Origin: Bog-756 sp963699085
Lineage (GTDB): Bacteria > Actinomycetota > Acidimicrobiia > Acidimicrobiales > RAAP-2
Direction: 5' to 3'
Assembly (NCBI GenBank): GCA_963699085.1
Contig: CAVOTH010000005.1
Span: forward strand, 1-64,000
DNA length: 64,000 nt
The position numbers and the translations under genes were made by a program. The notes under the pieces are model-generated. The model was not told where the DNA came from. It did no database searches and saw nothing but the letters and a program-made list of their open reading frames with translations. Shown piece by piece: positions 1 to 8,984 of this stretch (position 1 is the first letter of the stretch; every line of letters begins with the position of its first letter).

Positions 1-135
1 CAATCGTAGTGAGCCGGACCCAGGATTTGGCGTCGGGGCATCGGGGAGTCGGGGCGTCGGGTGGGCGTACCGGGCGCCGGGGCGGTCCGCCGATTTCGGG
101 GCCCTGTCGCGGTACTGATAACCTGATCCGGCTTC

Positions 136-208
136 GGGGGTATAGCTCAGTTGGTAGAGCGCTTGACTGGCAGTCAAGAGGTCAGGGGTTCGAATCCCCT
201 TACCTCCA
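136..208 (+). tRNA. tRNA-Ala (anticodon GGC)
   Basis: A complete cloverleaf can be drawn. The acceptor stem GGGGGTA pairs with TACCTCC (one G-T pair), the anticodon stem CTTGA/TCAAG encloses loop CTGGCAG with anticodon GGC, and the T arm is AGGGG-TTCGAAT-CCCCT. The CCA end is not fully encoded (ACC follows). The 3' end lies 15 bp from the stop of a convergent tyrosine integrase, so this gene is the likely attachment site of the element to its right. The tRNA itself looks intact. Confidence 0.96.
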
Positions 209-223
209 CCGAGAACACGCAGG

Positions 224-1432
224 TCACGAGCCTGCGGACGTGATGCGGGACGTGGGGTCCATAGGAATCCCCACATTTTCCGCACACTCCGTGGTGCCGA
301 TGGACCCTCGTTCGGCCTCAGAGTGCGAAGTGTGGTCCACGTCGGCACCGTTTGCGGTTGCCCTCAACCCGTCCAGCGCACTGGCCGCACTTCTCAGGTC
401 CTGCGGGTAGTGGTGGGCGTAAGTGCGGAGATAGATGGCGGGATCGTGGCCAAGCATCTGCGCAGCGGCATGAACACCGACACCGCCTTTGGCCAACAGG
501 CTCGCAGCGGTATGCCTGAGGGTGTACGGAGTAACCCATTCTGGCAGTCCGGCCTTCAGCCGGGCCTTCGTCAAGTCCCTCCGGAAGTTCGACAGCCTGA
601 TCTGGCATCCGGTGACTGTCCTGAAGATCCGATCCTCAGGTCCGTCGCCTTCCACGAGACCGATGTGGTCCCGTAATGCCGTAGTCACGGTTGGCGGAAG
701 AGGTACGACCCGACTCGTTCCAGTCTTCGTTGTCTGCCGCTCAATGAGCCGTCCACCCGTCTCGGTGAGTGTCTCCTCGACCATGAGTTGCCCAAAGTCA
801 TCCAGGTGACGGCGTCGAAGAGCCATTGCTTCACTCGGCCGAAGACCTCCGTAAGCGAGGACGAGCACTAGTGCTCGGTAGTGCTCGGGCATGTGAACGG
901 CGAGCAACTCCACTTGCTCTGCTGTCAGCGCCCGCTTGGCCGGGACAACCTGTCGGGGAACCTTTAGCCCTCTCACCAGATTTGAGGAGACGATCCCAGC
1001 ATCTAGTGCCGACTCCATGACAAGCCCAGCGATGGTTCGGGCAGTACGAATCGTCGAGGCAGACAACCCCTTCTTCACAAGTCGGGTGATCCACTCGTCG
1101 AGATCAATCCGCCTCATCGAGGCAAGCCGCTGGCTCCCTAGTTCTGCCAGGACATGGATCCTGCCCACGTTCTCGTACTGTGCGAGCGTGTTCGGAGCCA
1201 GGCCCGAATGCTCTGCGATCTGCCACCAGCGCCTGTACTGCGACTCAAGGGTGACCCTGTCGAGGGCTGGGTCTCGATAGACACCGGCATTCCTCGCAGT
1301 CCGCAGGTCCATCTCGAACTGGACTGCCTCCCTCTTCAATGGGAAGGACCCCTGGCGCTGCCGACCATTCGGATCCCGCCATCTGACCACCCACGAGTCA
1401 GCGCCCTTGTTGACTTGTCGGTGGATGCTCAC
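224..1432 (-). CDS. Tyrosine recombinase (site-specific integrase)
   Basis: A 402-residue phage-type integrase that would cut and rejoin DNA at the neighbouring tRNA-Ala. An N-terminal AP2-like arm-binding region (about 10-55) is followed by a SAM-like core-binding domain (about 65-155) and the catalytic domain (about 165-345). Visible catalytic residues are Arg198 in GGLRPSE, Arg306 in TLRHT, His329 in MLGHD and the nucleophile Tyr338 in LRTYAHHY. The first histidine of the usual HxLRH box is replaced by tyrosine (PYTLRH). The start is GTG and overlaps the stop of the upstream excisionase gene by 4 bp (GTGA), so the two are translationally coupled. About 50 residues after the catalytic tyrosine look unstructured. 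Confidence 0.93.
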   Translation of the reverse strand: MSIHRQVNKGADSWVVRWRDPNGRQRQGSFPLKREAVQFEMDLRTARNAGVYRDPALDRVTLESQYRRWWQIAEHSGLAPNTLAQYENVGRIHVLAELGSQRLASMRRIDLDEWITRLVKKGLSASTIRTARTIAGLVMESALDAGIVSSNLVRGLKVPRQVVPAKRALTAEQVELLAVHMPEHYRALVLVLAYGGLRPSEAMALRRRHLDDFGQLMVEETLTETGGRLIERQTTKTGTSRVVPLPPTVTTALRDHIGLVEGDGPEDRIFRTVTGCQIRLSNFRRDLTKARLKAGLPEWVTPYTLRHTAASLLAKGGVGVHAAAQMLGHDPAIYLRTYAHHYPQDLRSAASALDGLRATANGADVDHTSHSEAERGSIGTTECAENVGIPMDPTSRITSAGS

Positions 1433-1731
1433 GCCGACTTGGTGCGGGGATCCGACGCCGGTACGGCGTGAGCTTCTATGTAGTCATCGAGTGCGTCGGG
1501 CCGGAATCGCACTAGACGCCCGACTTTGACGTACTCGATCTGACCGTATTCCCGAAGTCTCTTGAGGTGACGCACGGTGATCCCGAGGTAAGCAGCAGCG
1601 TCGCTGTAGTCCAAGAGACCGCTAGGGCGACGGAGCGGCGTTGGGGGCGAAGAGCCACTGTCTCCGTAGGCATCATTGGTCTGCCACGTCCGATCGGACA
1701 CTGGCCTCGCCAGGCTGCGGGTCGTACTCAA
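1429..1731 (-). CDS. Excisionase-like MerR/HTH_17 DNA-binding protein
   Basis: About 100 residues. The C-terminal half carries a winged-helix excisionase fold of the HTH_17 type: LLDYSDAAAYLGITVRHLKR, then a wing with VKVGRLVRFRPDALDDYI. Family members act as recombination directionality factors or element repressors. It lies directly upstream of and overlaps the integrase by 4 bp, as xis-int pairs do. The N-terminal 35 residues are low complexity and the start is a TTG, so the true start may be an internal GTG nearer the domain. The role is inferred from fold and position. Confidence 0.8.
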   Translation of the reverse strand: MSTTRSLARPVSDRTWQTNDAYGDSGSSPPTPLRRPSGLLDYSDAAAYLGITVRHLKRLREYGQIEYVKVGRLVRFRPDALDDYIEAHAVPASDPRTKSA

Positions 1732-2227
1732 GGTTCTCTCCTCAGATGGAACCGAGAAGAGCGAGCATGCTCATGGTGGCCGTCACTTCTCGTGGATTGG
1801 GATGTACTGGCCTCGGCCTCAAGGACTCCGACTCAGCACCCCTACACCAGTGACGGCAAGGTGATGCGACACACACACTACAGGACGATCAAGGCGCTCG
1901 CAAGCTCCATACAGGTCATCCGGGTACCGTCACGCTCTCCCATTTGAATCTGATCGAGCAAGTACCCTCATAGGGTACGGAGACTCCTCGATCCGCAGAC
2001 GGTGCCGAACACCCAGTCTGCTCGCTGGCTTCGCCTCCACCGACGAGGTCTTCCATTGTTCGCAGGCGAACCAAATAGCGGACCGTCCCAATCGATGTCT
2101 TGATCATCTGTCAGCGCTACTACAATGAGGTTGTCATCATCGAGACGAGCCGAGGCACTGGGGCCGACGACGCTCACCAACCGACCGAAACGGCACGGTG
2201 GTAATCCCCAGGGATGAGGAGAACTCC
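1732..2227. other. Divergent intergenic region of the integrative element
   Basis: About 495 bp between the leftward xis-int operon and the rightward primase gene. No open frame here has convincing protein character. It should hold the two divergent promoters, and any repressor sites would be expected here, but I see no clear operator repeat. The base composition is lower in GC than the chromosomal genes further right, which fits acquired DNA. Confidence 0.4.
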
Positions 2228-3961
2228 ATGGCTGAACCTGCCGATCAGACCCACTTGCCTGTCGAGCGCTTCTCGGCTCGGTCTCCATGGTCAGGAAAAT
2301 GGCCAGCCGGGAGCGCTATCTCCCGAATGGCATCGGCCACAGCCCGCAGCCCCGAGGATCGGCGGCCGAGTACCTCTATCTACAGCCCCGCCCACGCATG
2401 GGCGCTCTGGTGGGCACAACAGGGCTTCAGGGTGTTCCGGGTGTGTGGCGTCCGTGAAGTGGACGGGGTGCTTGTGGCCGACTGCTGGACCACGACGCCT
2501 CGCCACTGGAACGTGGAGTGCTGGCCTCGCCCCATCGCCAAGAAGCAGTGTCCGCACGGCAAGCCCGGCAAGGGGCCGTGGGTCAAGTCGTGGAAGAAGG
2601 AGGCGACAACTGACCGCAACGCCATCGACCGATGGTTCAGTGAGTCTCCCAACGCCAACTACGCCGTGGTCATCGAGCCGGGCTATGTCGTCCTGGACTT
2701 CGACACCCCGGACGCCAAGCACGAGTGGCGAGATGGTCACCAGGAGGTAGCCGAACTCGGAGCACTACCTCCAACTCGTACCTTCCACACAGGGGGCGGC
2801 GGCGAGCACCGCCTCTTCCGGACCGACCACACCGATGGCTGCAAGTTGCCCGCCTTCGAGGGTCTCCACATGAAGGGGATCGTGGACGTGAAGGCGAATG
2901 GACTTGGCTACATCATCGGGACCGGGTCACGCCACCACAGCGGCAGCTACTACACCTGTCCGGATCCCAACGTGGAGATCGCACAAGCTCCCGAGTGGTT
3001 GTACGACTCACCGCTCGCACCGAAGTCCAAACCTGGGAGGCGCACTTCCGACTCGGCCTGTGAACCCACGTCCGGTCTCCGAAGGCGGAGTACGAGCCAG
3101 GCCCGCATTGAGGCGGGGAGGAAGCTCCGTGCGGCTCACGTCGAGAACCCCGATGCGCAGTTGTCGGATGCGACGTTGAAGTTGCTGGGACTCGGTAGGG
3201 CCAACGGCACTGAGCGCTACGAGGACGACGATCAGAGCCAGGTGACGTTCCGCATTGTCATGGGGGCCATCCGAGTCCACTACCCGTTGGAGAAGCTCGC
3301 TGGGTTGCTACGACGGCCTGACTCTCTTGGCGGCATGGGTCTTCGGAAGCGCATCGAGGACGAGGGGAATGAGTTTGCCCATGCATGGCTCGACGACATG
3401 GTAGAGAAGGTGTTCTTCTACCTCGCCACCAACCGAGCAGCCGTCCGCAGGTTGAAGGCCGAGGCCAAGCGGACGACGTTCAAGAGGATGACCTTCATCG
3501 ACAGGAAGGGGAACAAGCGGGGATGCAATCCCGACAGCATCCGCAAGGTCCTCGATGCCATCCTCGCCATCGCAGATGTCCGGTGCTCCCTAGATCCGAT
3601 GGTGGGAGTGACGTTCCAGTTGCCCGACAAGACCGGCCTCACGGACCATGCCTGCCGGAGGGCCATCCAGGCACTGGAGGCTCTTGGATGGGTGGGCGAT
3701 GTGGTGGAGGTACCCAGCGACAACGGAATGCAGAACGCATACAAGTACCGGCTGCTGACCGACCCCGCCGCCAGGGAGAATCCACCAGGGAGAGCGATGC
3801 CGCCCGTGAGGCAAGAACGTGTGCCCCGAAGTCGGCCGGTGACTTCGGCGATCGTCACTACGGGGGACTCACTTCCACACCCTGGACTACGGGCTTACGT
3901 AGAGGGACTACTGCTCTCTCACGGTAGAGAGGAGAGTAGGTCCTCACTCACCCACCACTAG
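2228..3961 (+). CDS. Primase-polymerase (PrimPol) domain replication protein
   Basis: 577 residues from an ATG preceded by GAGGAG at 7 bp; an upstream in-frame GTG has no ribosome site. The N-terminal third (about 45-270) resembles the bifunctional primase/polymerase N-terminal domain: the metal-binding VVLDFDT, a GGGGEHRLFR histidine block and VDVKANGLGYIIGTGSRH. No Walker A/B helicase domain follows. The C-terminal half instead has helical and winged-helix-like sequence (about 455-525, THACRR-type helix). This is typical of initiator or primer proteins of small integrative elements and satellites that borrow other replication parts. It probably initiates replication of the excised tRNA-Ala element. 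Function is inferred from the domain. Confidence 0.75.
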   Translation: MAEPADQTHLPVERFSARSPWSGKWPAGSAISRMASATARSPEDRRPSTSIYSPAHAWALWWAQQGFRVFRVCGVREVDGVLVADCWTTTPRHWNVECWPRPIAKKQCPHGKPGKGPWVKSWKKEATTDRNAIDRWFSESPNANYAVVIEPGYVVLDFDTPDAKHEWRDGHQEVAELGALPPTRTFHTGGGGEHRLFRTDHTDGCKLPAFEGLHMKGIVDVKANGLGYIIGTGSRHHSGSYYTCPDPNVEIAQAPEWLYDSPLAPKSKPGRRTSDSACEPTSGLRRRSTSQARIEAGRKLRAAHVENPDAQLSDATLKLLGLGRANGTERYEDDDQSQVTFRIVMGAIRVHYPLEKLAGLLRRPDSLGGMGLRKRIEDEGNEFAHAWLDDMVEKVFFYLATNRAAVRRLKAEAKRTTFKRMTFIDRKGNKRGCNPDSIRKVLDAILAIADVRCSLDPMVGVTFQLPDKTGLTDHACRRAIQALEALGWVGDVVEVPSDNGMQNAYKYRLLTDPAARENPPGRAMPPVRQERVPRSRPVTSAIVTTGDSLPHPGLRAYVEGLLLSHGREESRSSLTHH

Positions 3962-4024
3962 CTCCCCTACCTCTCCTAATGGACACCCATGGGACTACCT
4001 CGTACTAGTTGGGTTAGGTAGTCC
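3884..4024. repeat. Iteron-like GGACTAC cluster with a 9-bp hairpin
   Basis: The heptamer GGACTAC occurs at 3884, 3905 and 3992, and its reverse complement at 4018. The last two form a perfect inverted repeat, GGACTACCT (3992-4000) and AGGTAGTCC (4016-4024), with a 15-base loop. A second small hairpin (CTCTCT/AGAGAG) sits at 3914-3931. The cluster overlaps the end of the primase gene. Spaced repeats next to an initiator gene suggest a replication origin or autoregulatory site. No T-run follows the hairpin, which argues against a simple terminator. Confidence 0.4.
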
Positions 4025-4407
4025 ACCCCCTCCTAATGGAGAGAGGAAGAGAAGAAGTAGTGAGCATTATCAATCCCTGTCAGGAAGCAACCGCCACATG
4101 ATCATCATCCCAGGTCAGAAGCCATATTCAGGGTAGCCGTGCCTAGAGCGGCTCATACGGGTCATGGCGGCTACCTGGCGAATGCATGACTACTCATCCC
4201 CAGCACCATAGAGACGATCAACGCCGTCGCCGACGTGATCTACACGTCCCAGGAGAGGCCGCTGTAGTCCCTTCTAAGCGGCTCAAGCTCATCGGCCGAT
4301 GCGAGGGAGGATGGCGATTGCCAGAAGACGCCTACAGCCCCTAATCCGTCGCTCGCCGAGGTGACCGTTGCCACTCTGATAGCTGTCGCCCAGGGACCGA
4401 CCAGCGC
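4025..4407. other. Gene-poor flank left of the composite transposon
   Basis: No supported gene. If the 9.7-kb transposon and one copy of its TGTTGAGT duplication are removed, an open frame runs from about 4265 across the junction to about 14352 without a stop, which hints that the insertion may have split a gene. The predicted peptide matches nothing I recognise and has no clear start. Confidence 0.3.
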
Positions 4408-4415
4408 TGTTGAGT
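4408..4415. repeat. Left 8-bp target duplication of the composite transposon
   Basis: TGTTGAGT directly abuts the outer inverted repeat of the left ISL3 copy. The identical octamer abuts the outer end of the right ISL3 copy at 14154. ISL3-family elements typically duplicate 8 bp. Confidence 0.85.
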
Positions 4416-4648
4416 GGCTCTTCGGATCTGCGTGGGGTGTAGGGCATCCCCGGCATAGAACAGGGGCCCTGCCAATCTGACGGTGTTCTACGCCTTCAGA
4501 CTGGAGAGCCCCTGTGGAGTCAGTGTGCGCTCTCACCGAACCCCGCGATCTGCGATCAGTGAAACCCGCGTCTTGTGATCAGTGAAACCCGCGTCGGGCG
4601 ATCACCGAATCCCGCGCTGAGCTGATCCCGGTTCCTCGGATCGAAAGG

Positions 4649-5446
4649 TTAGCGGCGCCTCCTTCCTGAGTCCCGATCGGACTCGGTGGTGGCCTGCTCG
4701 AGGGCGTGGTGCTCCCGCATCCGCCACGACGGTCCCTTGATGTTGAACACCACGGCGTTGTGCATGAGCCGGTCGAGGATGGCGGCGGCCACCACGGGAT
4801 CGCCGAAGATCTCACCCCACTCCGGCAGTCCCCGGTTGGTGGTGATCAGCGTCGGGTGCCCTCGCTCGTAGCGGGTATTGACCACGTGGAAGAAGACCCC
4901 GGCGCCACCGCGTTCGATGGGCAGGAGCCCGACGTCGTCGATGACCAGCACGCTCGGGGCGGTGAAGGACTTGAGCTTGGTGGTGAAGGTCCCCTCCCGC
5001 TTGGCCTTCACCAACGTGTTGACCATGTCGTCGGCGGTGGTGAAGTAGCCCCGATACCCGGACTCGACCGCTGTGGTGGCCAGGGCCACGGCCAGGTGGG
5101 TCTTCCCGCACCCGGGCTGGCCGAGGAAGAGGATGGGTCGGTTCTCCTCGATGAACCGGAGGGTGGCGAGGTCGTCAACCAGCTTTCGATCCACGCTGGG
5201 CTGGAACTGGAAGTCGTAGTCGTCGAGCGTCCGCCGGAACGGGAAGCGGGCGAAGCGCAGTCGTGCCGCCAGCTTCCGGTTGACCGTGGCTGATGCCTGC
5301 TCGGCCACCACCCTGGCCAGGTACTCGATGTGGCTCCACTCCTGCTCTTTGGCTTCTTCGGCCAGGGTGGCGAAGCACTCGGCCGAGCGGTTGAGTCCCA
5401 GGTAGCCGAGGTCGTCCTTCAGCTGCTCATAGAGGGAGTTGGTCAC
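4649..5446 (-). CDS. istB: IstB helper ATPase of the IS21-family element
   Basis: 265-residue AAA+ ATPase that assists the IstA transposase in target selection and strand transfer. Walker A is FLGQPGCGKTHLAVAL (about 107-122) and Walker B is VLVIDDVGLL (about 168-177); an N-terminal helical IS21-recognition domain precedes them. It overlaps istA by 4 bp (ATGA), the standard istA-istB coupling. Length is normal (about 250-270 residues), so the gene appears intact. Confidence 0.95.
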   Translation of the reverse strand: MTNSLYEQLKDDLGYLGLNRSAECFATLAEEAKEQEWSHIEYLARVVAEQASATVNRKLAARLRFARFPFRRTLDDYDFQFQPSVDRKLVDDLATLRFIEENRPILFLGQPGCGKTHLAVALATTAVESGYRGYFTTADDMVNTLVKAKREGTFTTKLKSFTAPSVLVIDDVGLLPIERGGAGVFFHVVNTRYERGHPTLITTNRGLPEWGEIFGDPVVAAAILDRLMHNAVVFNIKGPSWRMREHHALEQATTESDRDSGRRRR

Positions 5447-6741
5447 GACCCGGCTCCCGTCTCATAGCGGGACAGGTCGGGGACCTCGACGTCCACGTCG
5501 CCCTCGATGTCCAGGCGCAGTGGCCCCGGGTGGATCTGTTCGTCGGGAAGGACGACCGACAGGTGCCGTCCCCGGCTGCGGGACAGGGCGGCCTGTTGGG
5601 CGGCCTGCCAGTGGGTGGCCTCCCAGACCTCGCCGGTGGTTGGATCGGCGACGGTGTGGCGGCCCACCACCTCGCCGGCCCACCGGATCTCGATGGTGGA
5701 CGAGTCCACCTCGTGGCGGACCTCCACCTTCTGGCCGAGACAGCGGGGTGGCACCGAGTAGCGGACACCGCGCCACTCGATCTGGGGAATGGCCACGTGC
5801 ACCCGGCGGGACTCCACATAGGCGGTGTCGAACCGACGCTGGGGCAGAGGGGACAGCATCGGGCCCTCGACGGCGAAGCGGTCGGCCGGGATCTCGCCCA
5901 TGCCACGGTGGAGACGGGTGTGCACCCGGTCCTCCAGCCAGAGGGCCGCCCGTTCGTTGAGCTCGGGAACGCTTCTTGGCGCCCCGGTGGCGGCACACTC
6001 CTCCAAGAACCGCTCCTTCACGTCACGGAAGGGGCGTTCCACCTTGCCCTTCCGCTTGGCGTCTCTGGCCTGGCAGGCCCGGATCTCGGTGTTGTGGAAC
6101 TGGGCGAAGTCGACCGCCGGCGGATGGAGGGTGAACCTCCGGCCCTGGGACTGACCGAGCGCCCCCATGCGGTCGGTGCGCAGGACCTTGGGGACCCCGC
6201 CGACCCGCTCGAAGAACCGGACCAGGCCCTCGAAGGTGTACTCCCGGTCGACCGAGGGGGCGAACCACCAGATCCGCACCCGTGACCACGACAAGATGGC
6301 CTGGAAGCACTGGATCTCGCCCAGGCCCCACTCCCTCGTCCACCGCGACACGTCGGACCAGTCGAACTGGCACTCCTCACCTGGTGCGGTGACGATCCGG
6401 GTGGAGGCCGCCGGCGCGGCGGTGAACCGGGGACCCCGGATCCCGTTCAGGTGGCGGGCCACACTCACGTAGGAGCCGGTGAACCCCTCGGCGCTGATCA
6501 GCTCGAACACGCTGGTGGCCAGCAGACGGGGTGCGGCCCGCACCAGGTCGGCGATCCGGGCGGCCCACACCTCGTCGATCACCGGCGGGTGGGGACTGGA
6601 CCGCCGGGGAGGCGGCCCTCCGTGCTTCAGCCAGCCGCTGATGGTGCTCGGGTGATAGCCGGTCTCCTCGGCGATCTCTTTGATGCTGAGGCCTTGGCGC
6701 TTCATCGCCATGACGTCCATGAACTCCTCCTGGGTCATCAT
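5443..6741 (-). CDS. istA: IstA transposase of the IS21-family element
   Basis: 432 residues from an ATG preceded by GGAGGG. The HTH domain (about 1-45, GLSIKEIAEETGYHPSTIS) is followed by an rve-type DDE integrase core: Asp in ECQFDWSD, Asp in VLRTDRMG and Glu in KVERPFRD. The usual TDN motif reads TDR here. A C-terminal beta domain (from about 310) binds the ends. It catalyses strand transfer with IstB. The upstream in-frame start lies outside the ribosome site. The element looks complete and possibly active. Confidence 0.95.
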   Translation of the reverse strand: MMTQEEFMDVMAMKRQGLSIKEIAEETGYHPSTISGWLKHGGPPPRRSSPHPPVIDEVWAARIADLVRAAPRLLATSVFELISAEGFTGSYVSVARHLNGIRGPRFTAAPAASTRIVTAPGEECQFDWSDVSRWTREWGLGEIQCFQAILSWSRVRIWWFAPSVDREYTFEGLVRFFERVGGVPKVLRTDRMGALGQSQGRRFTLHPPAVDFAQFHNTEIRACQARDAKRKGKVERPFRDVKERFLEECAATGAPRSVPELNERAALWLEDRVHTRLHRGMGEIPADRFAVEGPMLSPLPQRRFDTAYVESRRVHVAIPQIEWRGVRYSVPPRCLGQKVEVRHEVDSSTIEIRWAGEVVGRHTVADPTTGEVWEATHWQAAQQAALSRSRGRHLSVVLPDEQIHPGPLRLDIEGDVDVEVPDLSRYETGAGS

Positions 6742-6957
6742 TTCCGTGGTCCCTCCAGTGGGCTTGGTGCAGTGGATGCCCAAGACGCTGGAGGGGCCGA
6801 TAACCGGCCGGGTGGATCCCGGCCAGGAGGAACCAGAAGTCAGCTCAACGCGGGTTTGGCTGATCGCCGATCGCGGTTTTCACTGATCGCCGATCGCGAG
6901 TTTCGGTGATTACAGAACGCGGGTTTCAGAGATCGCGCACAGTCAGACCCTACGCGC

Positions 6958-8256
6958 ATGTGCGAGCTTCTTGTGGGCTTGCCGGAAGTGAACGTCCTGA
7001 GCATCGACGACGTGGCCGGAGATCCGCTCCGAGTGCACATCGAGGGACGGTCGAAGCGACCGGGCTGCGCGGGCTGTGGAGTGTTCGCCCAGGTGAAGGA
7101 CCGACCGGTCGTGGAGCTGGTGGATCTGCCCTGCTTCGGGCGGGCCACCCGTCTGATCTGGCACAAGCACCGGTGGCGCTGTCCCGAGTCGTCGTGCGCC
7201 ACGACATCGTGGATCGGCAGGGAGCTGCGCATCGGTGCACCGCGGATGGCCATGACCGACCGGGCCGGCCGGTGGGCCACCGAACAGGTCGGCCGCCACG
7301 CCAGAAGCGTCAACGAGGTCGCCGGCGAGCTCGGGTGCGACTGGCACACGGTGAACGACACCGTCATCGCCTTCGGCACCGCCCTGGTCGATGACCCCAA
7401 CCGGTTCGGGACCGTCGAAGCCCTCGGCCTCGACGAGGTGCTGTTCGCCCGGATCGGCGAGTGGAACCGTCAGGACTTCTCCACCCAGATCGTCGACGTC
7501 GGAGTGGGCCAGCTGTTGGACGTGGTCCCCGGTCGCTCCAGCGTGGAACCCATGGTGTGGCTGGTGAAACGGGGGAAGCCGTGGCGGGACCAGATCCGGT
7601 TCGCCACCCTCGACCTGTCCGGCCCCTATCGCAAGGTGTTCACCGTCATGCTGCCCGCCGCCGTCCAGGTGGCCGATCCATTTCACGTGGTGAAGCTGGC
7701 CAACTCCAAGCTCGACGAGTGCCGCCGCCGGGTGCAGAACGAGACGATGGGACACCGGGGTCACAAGGCCGATCCCCTCTACCGGTGCCGGCGTCTGCTG
7801 ACCAAGGCCGAGGAGCGTCTCGACGAGAAGGGACGGGAGAAGTTGATGGGACTCCTGAAGGCCGGCGACCCCAAGGGCGACGTCGCCACCGTGTGGAAGG
7901 CCAAGGAAGCCGTCCGTGAGCTCTACGCCCACCACGATCCGGACCTCGCACTCCAGTGGGTGACTGAACTCAGCCGTGACCTCCAGGACAAGGACTATCC
8001 GGTCGAGGCCCGGTCGCTCGGACGGACCCTGAAGAAGTGGAAGCACCAGATCGCCGCCTGGCACGCCGCTCAGGTGAGCAACGGGCCCACCGAGGCGGTC
8101 AACAATCTGATCAAGAGAGTCAAGCGCGGCGCCTTCGGCTTCACCAGCTTCCGGAACTACCGGATCCGCTCACTGCTCTACGCCGGCAAGCCCAACTGGG
8201 ATCTGCTCAAAACCATCGCTCCGGCGGTCATTCCGAAAACCGCCAAACCCCACTGA
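6958..8256 (+). CDS. ISL3-family transposase, copy 1 (N-terminus cut by IS21)
   Basis: 432 residues remain from an ATG just right of IS21. A zinc-ribbon DNA-binding domain has CAGC (about 37-40) and CPESSC (about 74-79), followed by an HTH (about 97-135) and a DDE transposase core with LGLDEVLF, ATLDLSGPYRKV and a late WHAAQVSNGPTEAVNNLIKR glutamate box. Comparison with copy 2 shows that the original GTG start and its GGAG ribosome site lie left of IS21, at about 4514; the insertion falls in codon 4. The first seven codons and ribosome site are therefore separated, and expression is probably reduced. Confidence 0.9.
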   Translation: MCELLVGLPEVNVLSIDDVAGDPLRVHIEGRSKRPGCAGCGVFAQVKDRPVVELVDLPCFGRATRLIWHKHRWRCPESSCATTSWIGRELRIGAPRMAMTDRAGRWATEQVGRHARSVNEVAGELGCDWHTVNDTVIAFGTALVDDPNRFGTVEALGLDEVLFARIGEWNRQDFSTQIVDVGVGQLLDVVPGRSSVEPMVWLVKRGKPWRDQIRFATLDLSGPYRKVFTVMLPAAVQVADPFHVVKLANSKLDECRRRVQNETMGHRGHKADPLYRCRRLLTKAEERLDEKGREKLMGLLKAGDPKGDVATVWKAKEAVRELYAHHDPDLALQWVTELSRDLQDKDYPVEARSLGRTLKKWKHQIAAWHAAQVSNGPTEAVNNLIKRVKRGAFGFTSFRNYRIRSLLYAGKPNWDLLKTIAPAVIPKTAKPH

Positions 8257-8290
8257 TTTCCGAAGAGCCGCATAACCCGGCACTGTTCAT

Positions 8291-8326
8291 AGGGGTCTTT
8301 ATGTGCAGCTGTGCATAAGGACCCCT
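8291..8326. repeat. 36-bp palindrome at the RT breakpoint
   Basis: AGGGGTCTTTATGTGCA (8291-8307) faces TGCATAAGGACCCCT (8312-8326), giving an imperfect hairpin with a 4-base centre. It lies exactly where reverse transcriptase similarity stops and 21 bp outside the ISL3 inner end. It could be two fused ends of an element that has since left, or a target hairpin. It does not belong to either ISL3 end. Confidence 0.45.
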
Positions 8327-8984
8327 GTGGGGTTCCCTTCTCTCGTGCGACAAGAGTTCCGTCCGGCATCTGCATCGGGGCTTCCAGCCACCGTTCGATG
8401 TAGAGCAGAACCCAGCGCTCATCGGTGTGGTGAGCGACCGCTTTGAGCAACAGATCATGGGGAACGCTGTCGAAAAAGGCCCGAATGTCAAGGCCAACGA
8501 TCCAGTCCTGTCTCCAGCAGCGCTTTCGGGCCTCAGCCAACACATCGTGAGCGGAATGCCCGGGGCGATAGCCATAGCTGTCATGGTGGAAGATGGGCTC
8601 CAACCTCTCCTCCAGCAGCATCGCCGCTGCGGTCTGGGACACTCGATCGGCCGTATTTGGCACACCGAGGGTCCTGACCCCTGCTCCATGGTCTTTCGGT
8701 ATCTCCACCGCCCGCACCGGTCCAGGCATATAGCTTCCCGAGGACATCCGGTTCCACAACTTGTAGAGGTTGTTCCTCTCATCGTTGCCGAACTCGGTGA
8801 TACTGACGGCGTCCACGCCCGGTGCACCGTTGTTGGCCCGGACCTTCTCCCACGCCCGGAAAACCAGACGCTTGGGAATGTCAAACGACTTCACCTTCTG
8901 CTTGGGTACTTCCCTCTGCTCCTCCCCCGAAGGGTTGGCATCGGCATCACCCTGGTCTGCCCGGCCCCTTTGCTCCAGCCCCAT
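8319..8984 (-). pseudogene. Truncated group II intron reverse transcriptase
   Basis: The N-terminal part of a group II intron RT/maturase. Visible are FDIPKRLVFRAWEKVRANNG (RT0), VEIPKDHGAGVRTLGVP, RVSQTAAAMLLE, FHHDSYGYRPGHSAHDVL, the catalytic block DWIVGLDIRAFFDSVPHDLL (motif A) and REKGTPQGS (motif 4). Similarity ends at that serine. The catalytic YxDD box, RT6-7 and the maturase X domain are missing, replaced by the palindrome and the ISL3 copy. It cannot be an active enzyme. Its start is uncertain because the ORF runs out of structured intron RNA. Confidence 0.88.

Larger units (their letters stand above)
4524..6941 (-). mobile_element. IS21-family insertion sequence
   Basis: 2,418 bp with terminal inverted repeats TGTGCGCTCTCACCGAACCC (left) and TGTGCGCGATCTCTGAAACC (right, reverse complement), 19 of 24 end bases identical including the final CCCGCG. 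A perfect 5-bp duplication GTCAG flanks it (4519-4523 and 6942-6946). Both ends carry further copies of a GAAACCCGCG / CGCGGGTTT motif (about 4560-4615 and 6845-6925), the multiple transposase-binding repeats usual in IS21. It encodes istA and istB. Confidence 0.93.
4416..8269 (+). mobile_element. ISL3-family element, copy 1, split by an IS21 element
   Basis: Outer end GGCTCTTCGGATCTG at 4416; inner end reads GGCTCTTCGGAAATCAGTGG on the opposite strand, ending at 8269. Removing the IS21 element and one GTCAG duplication leaves about 1,431 bp, matching the 1,410 bp of copy 2. The restored junction TGTGGAGTCAGACCCTACG aligns with CGTGGAGACTGACCCTACG of copy 2, which proves that IS21 landed inside ISL3 rather than beside it. 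Confidence 0.85.
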
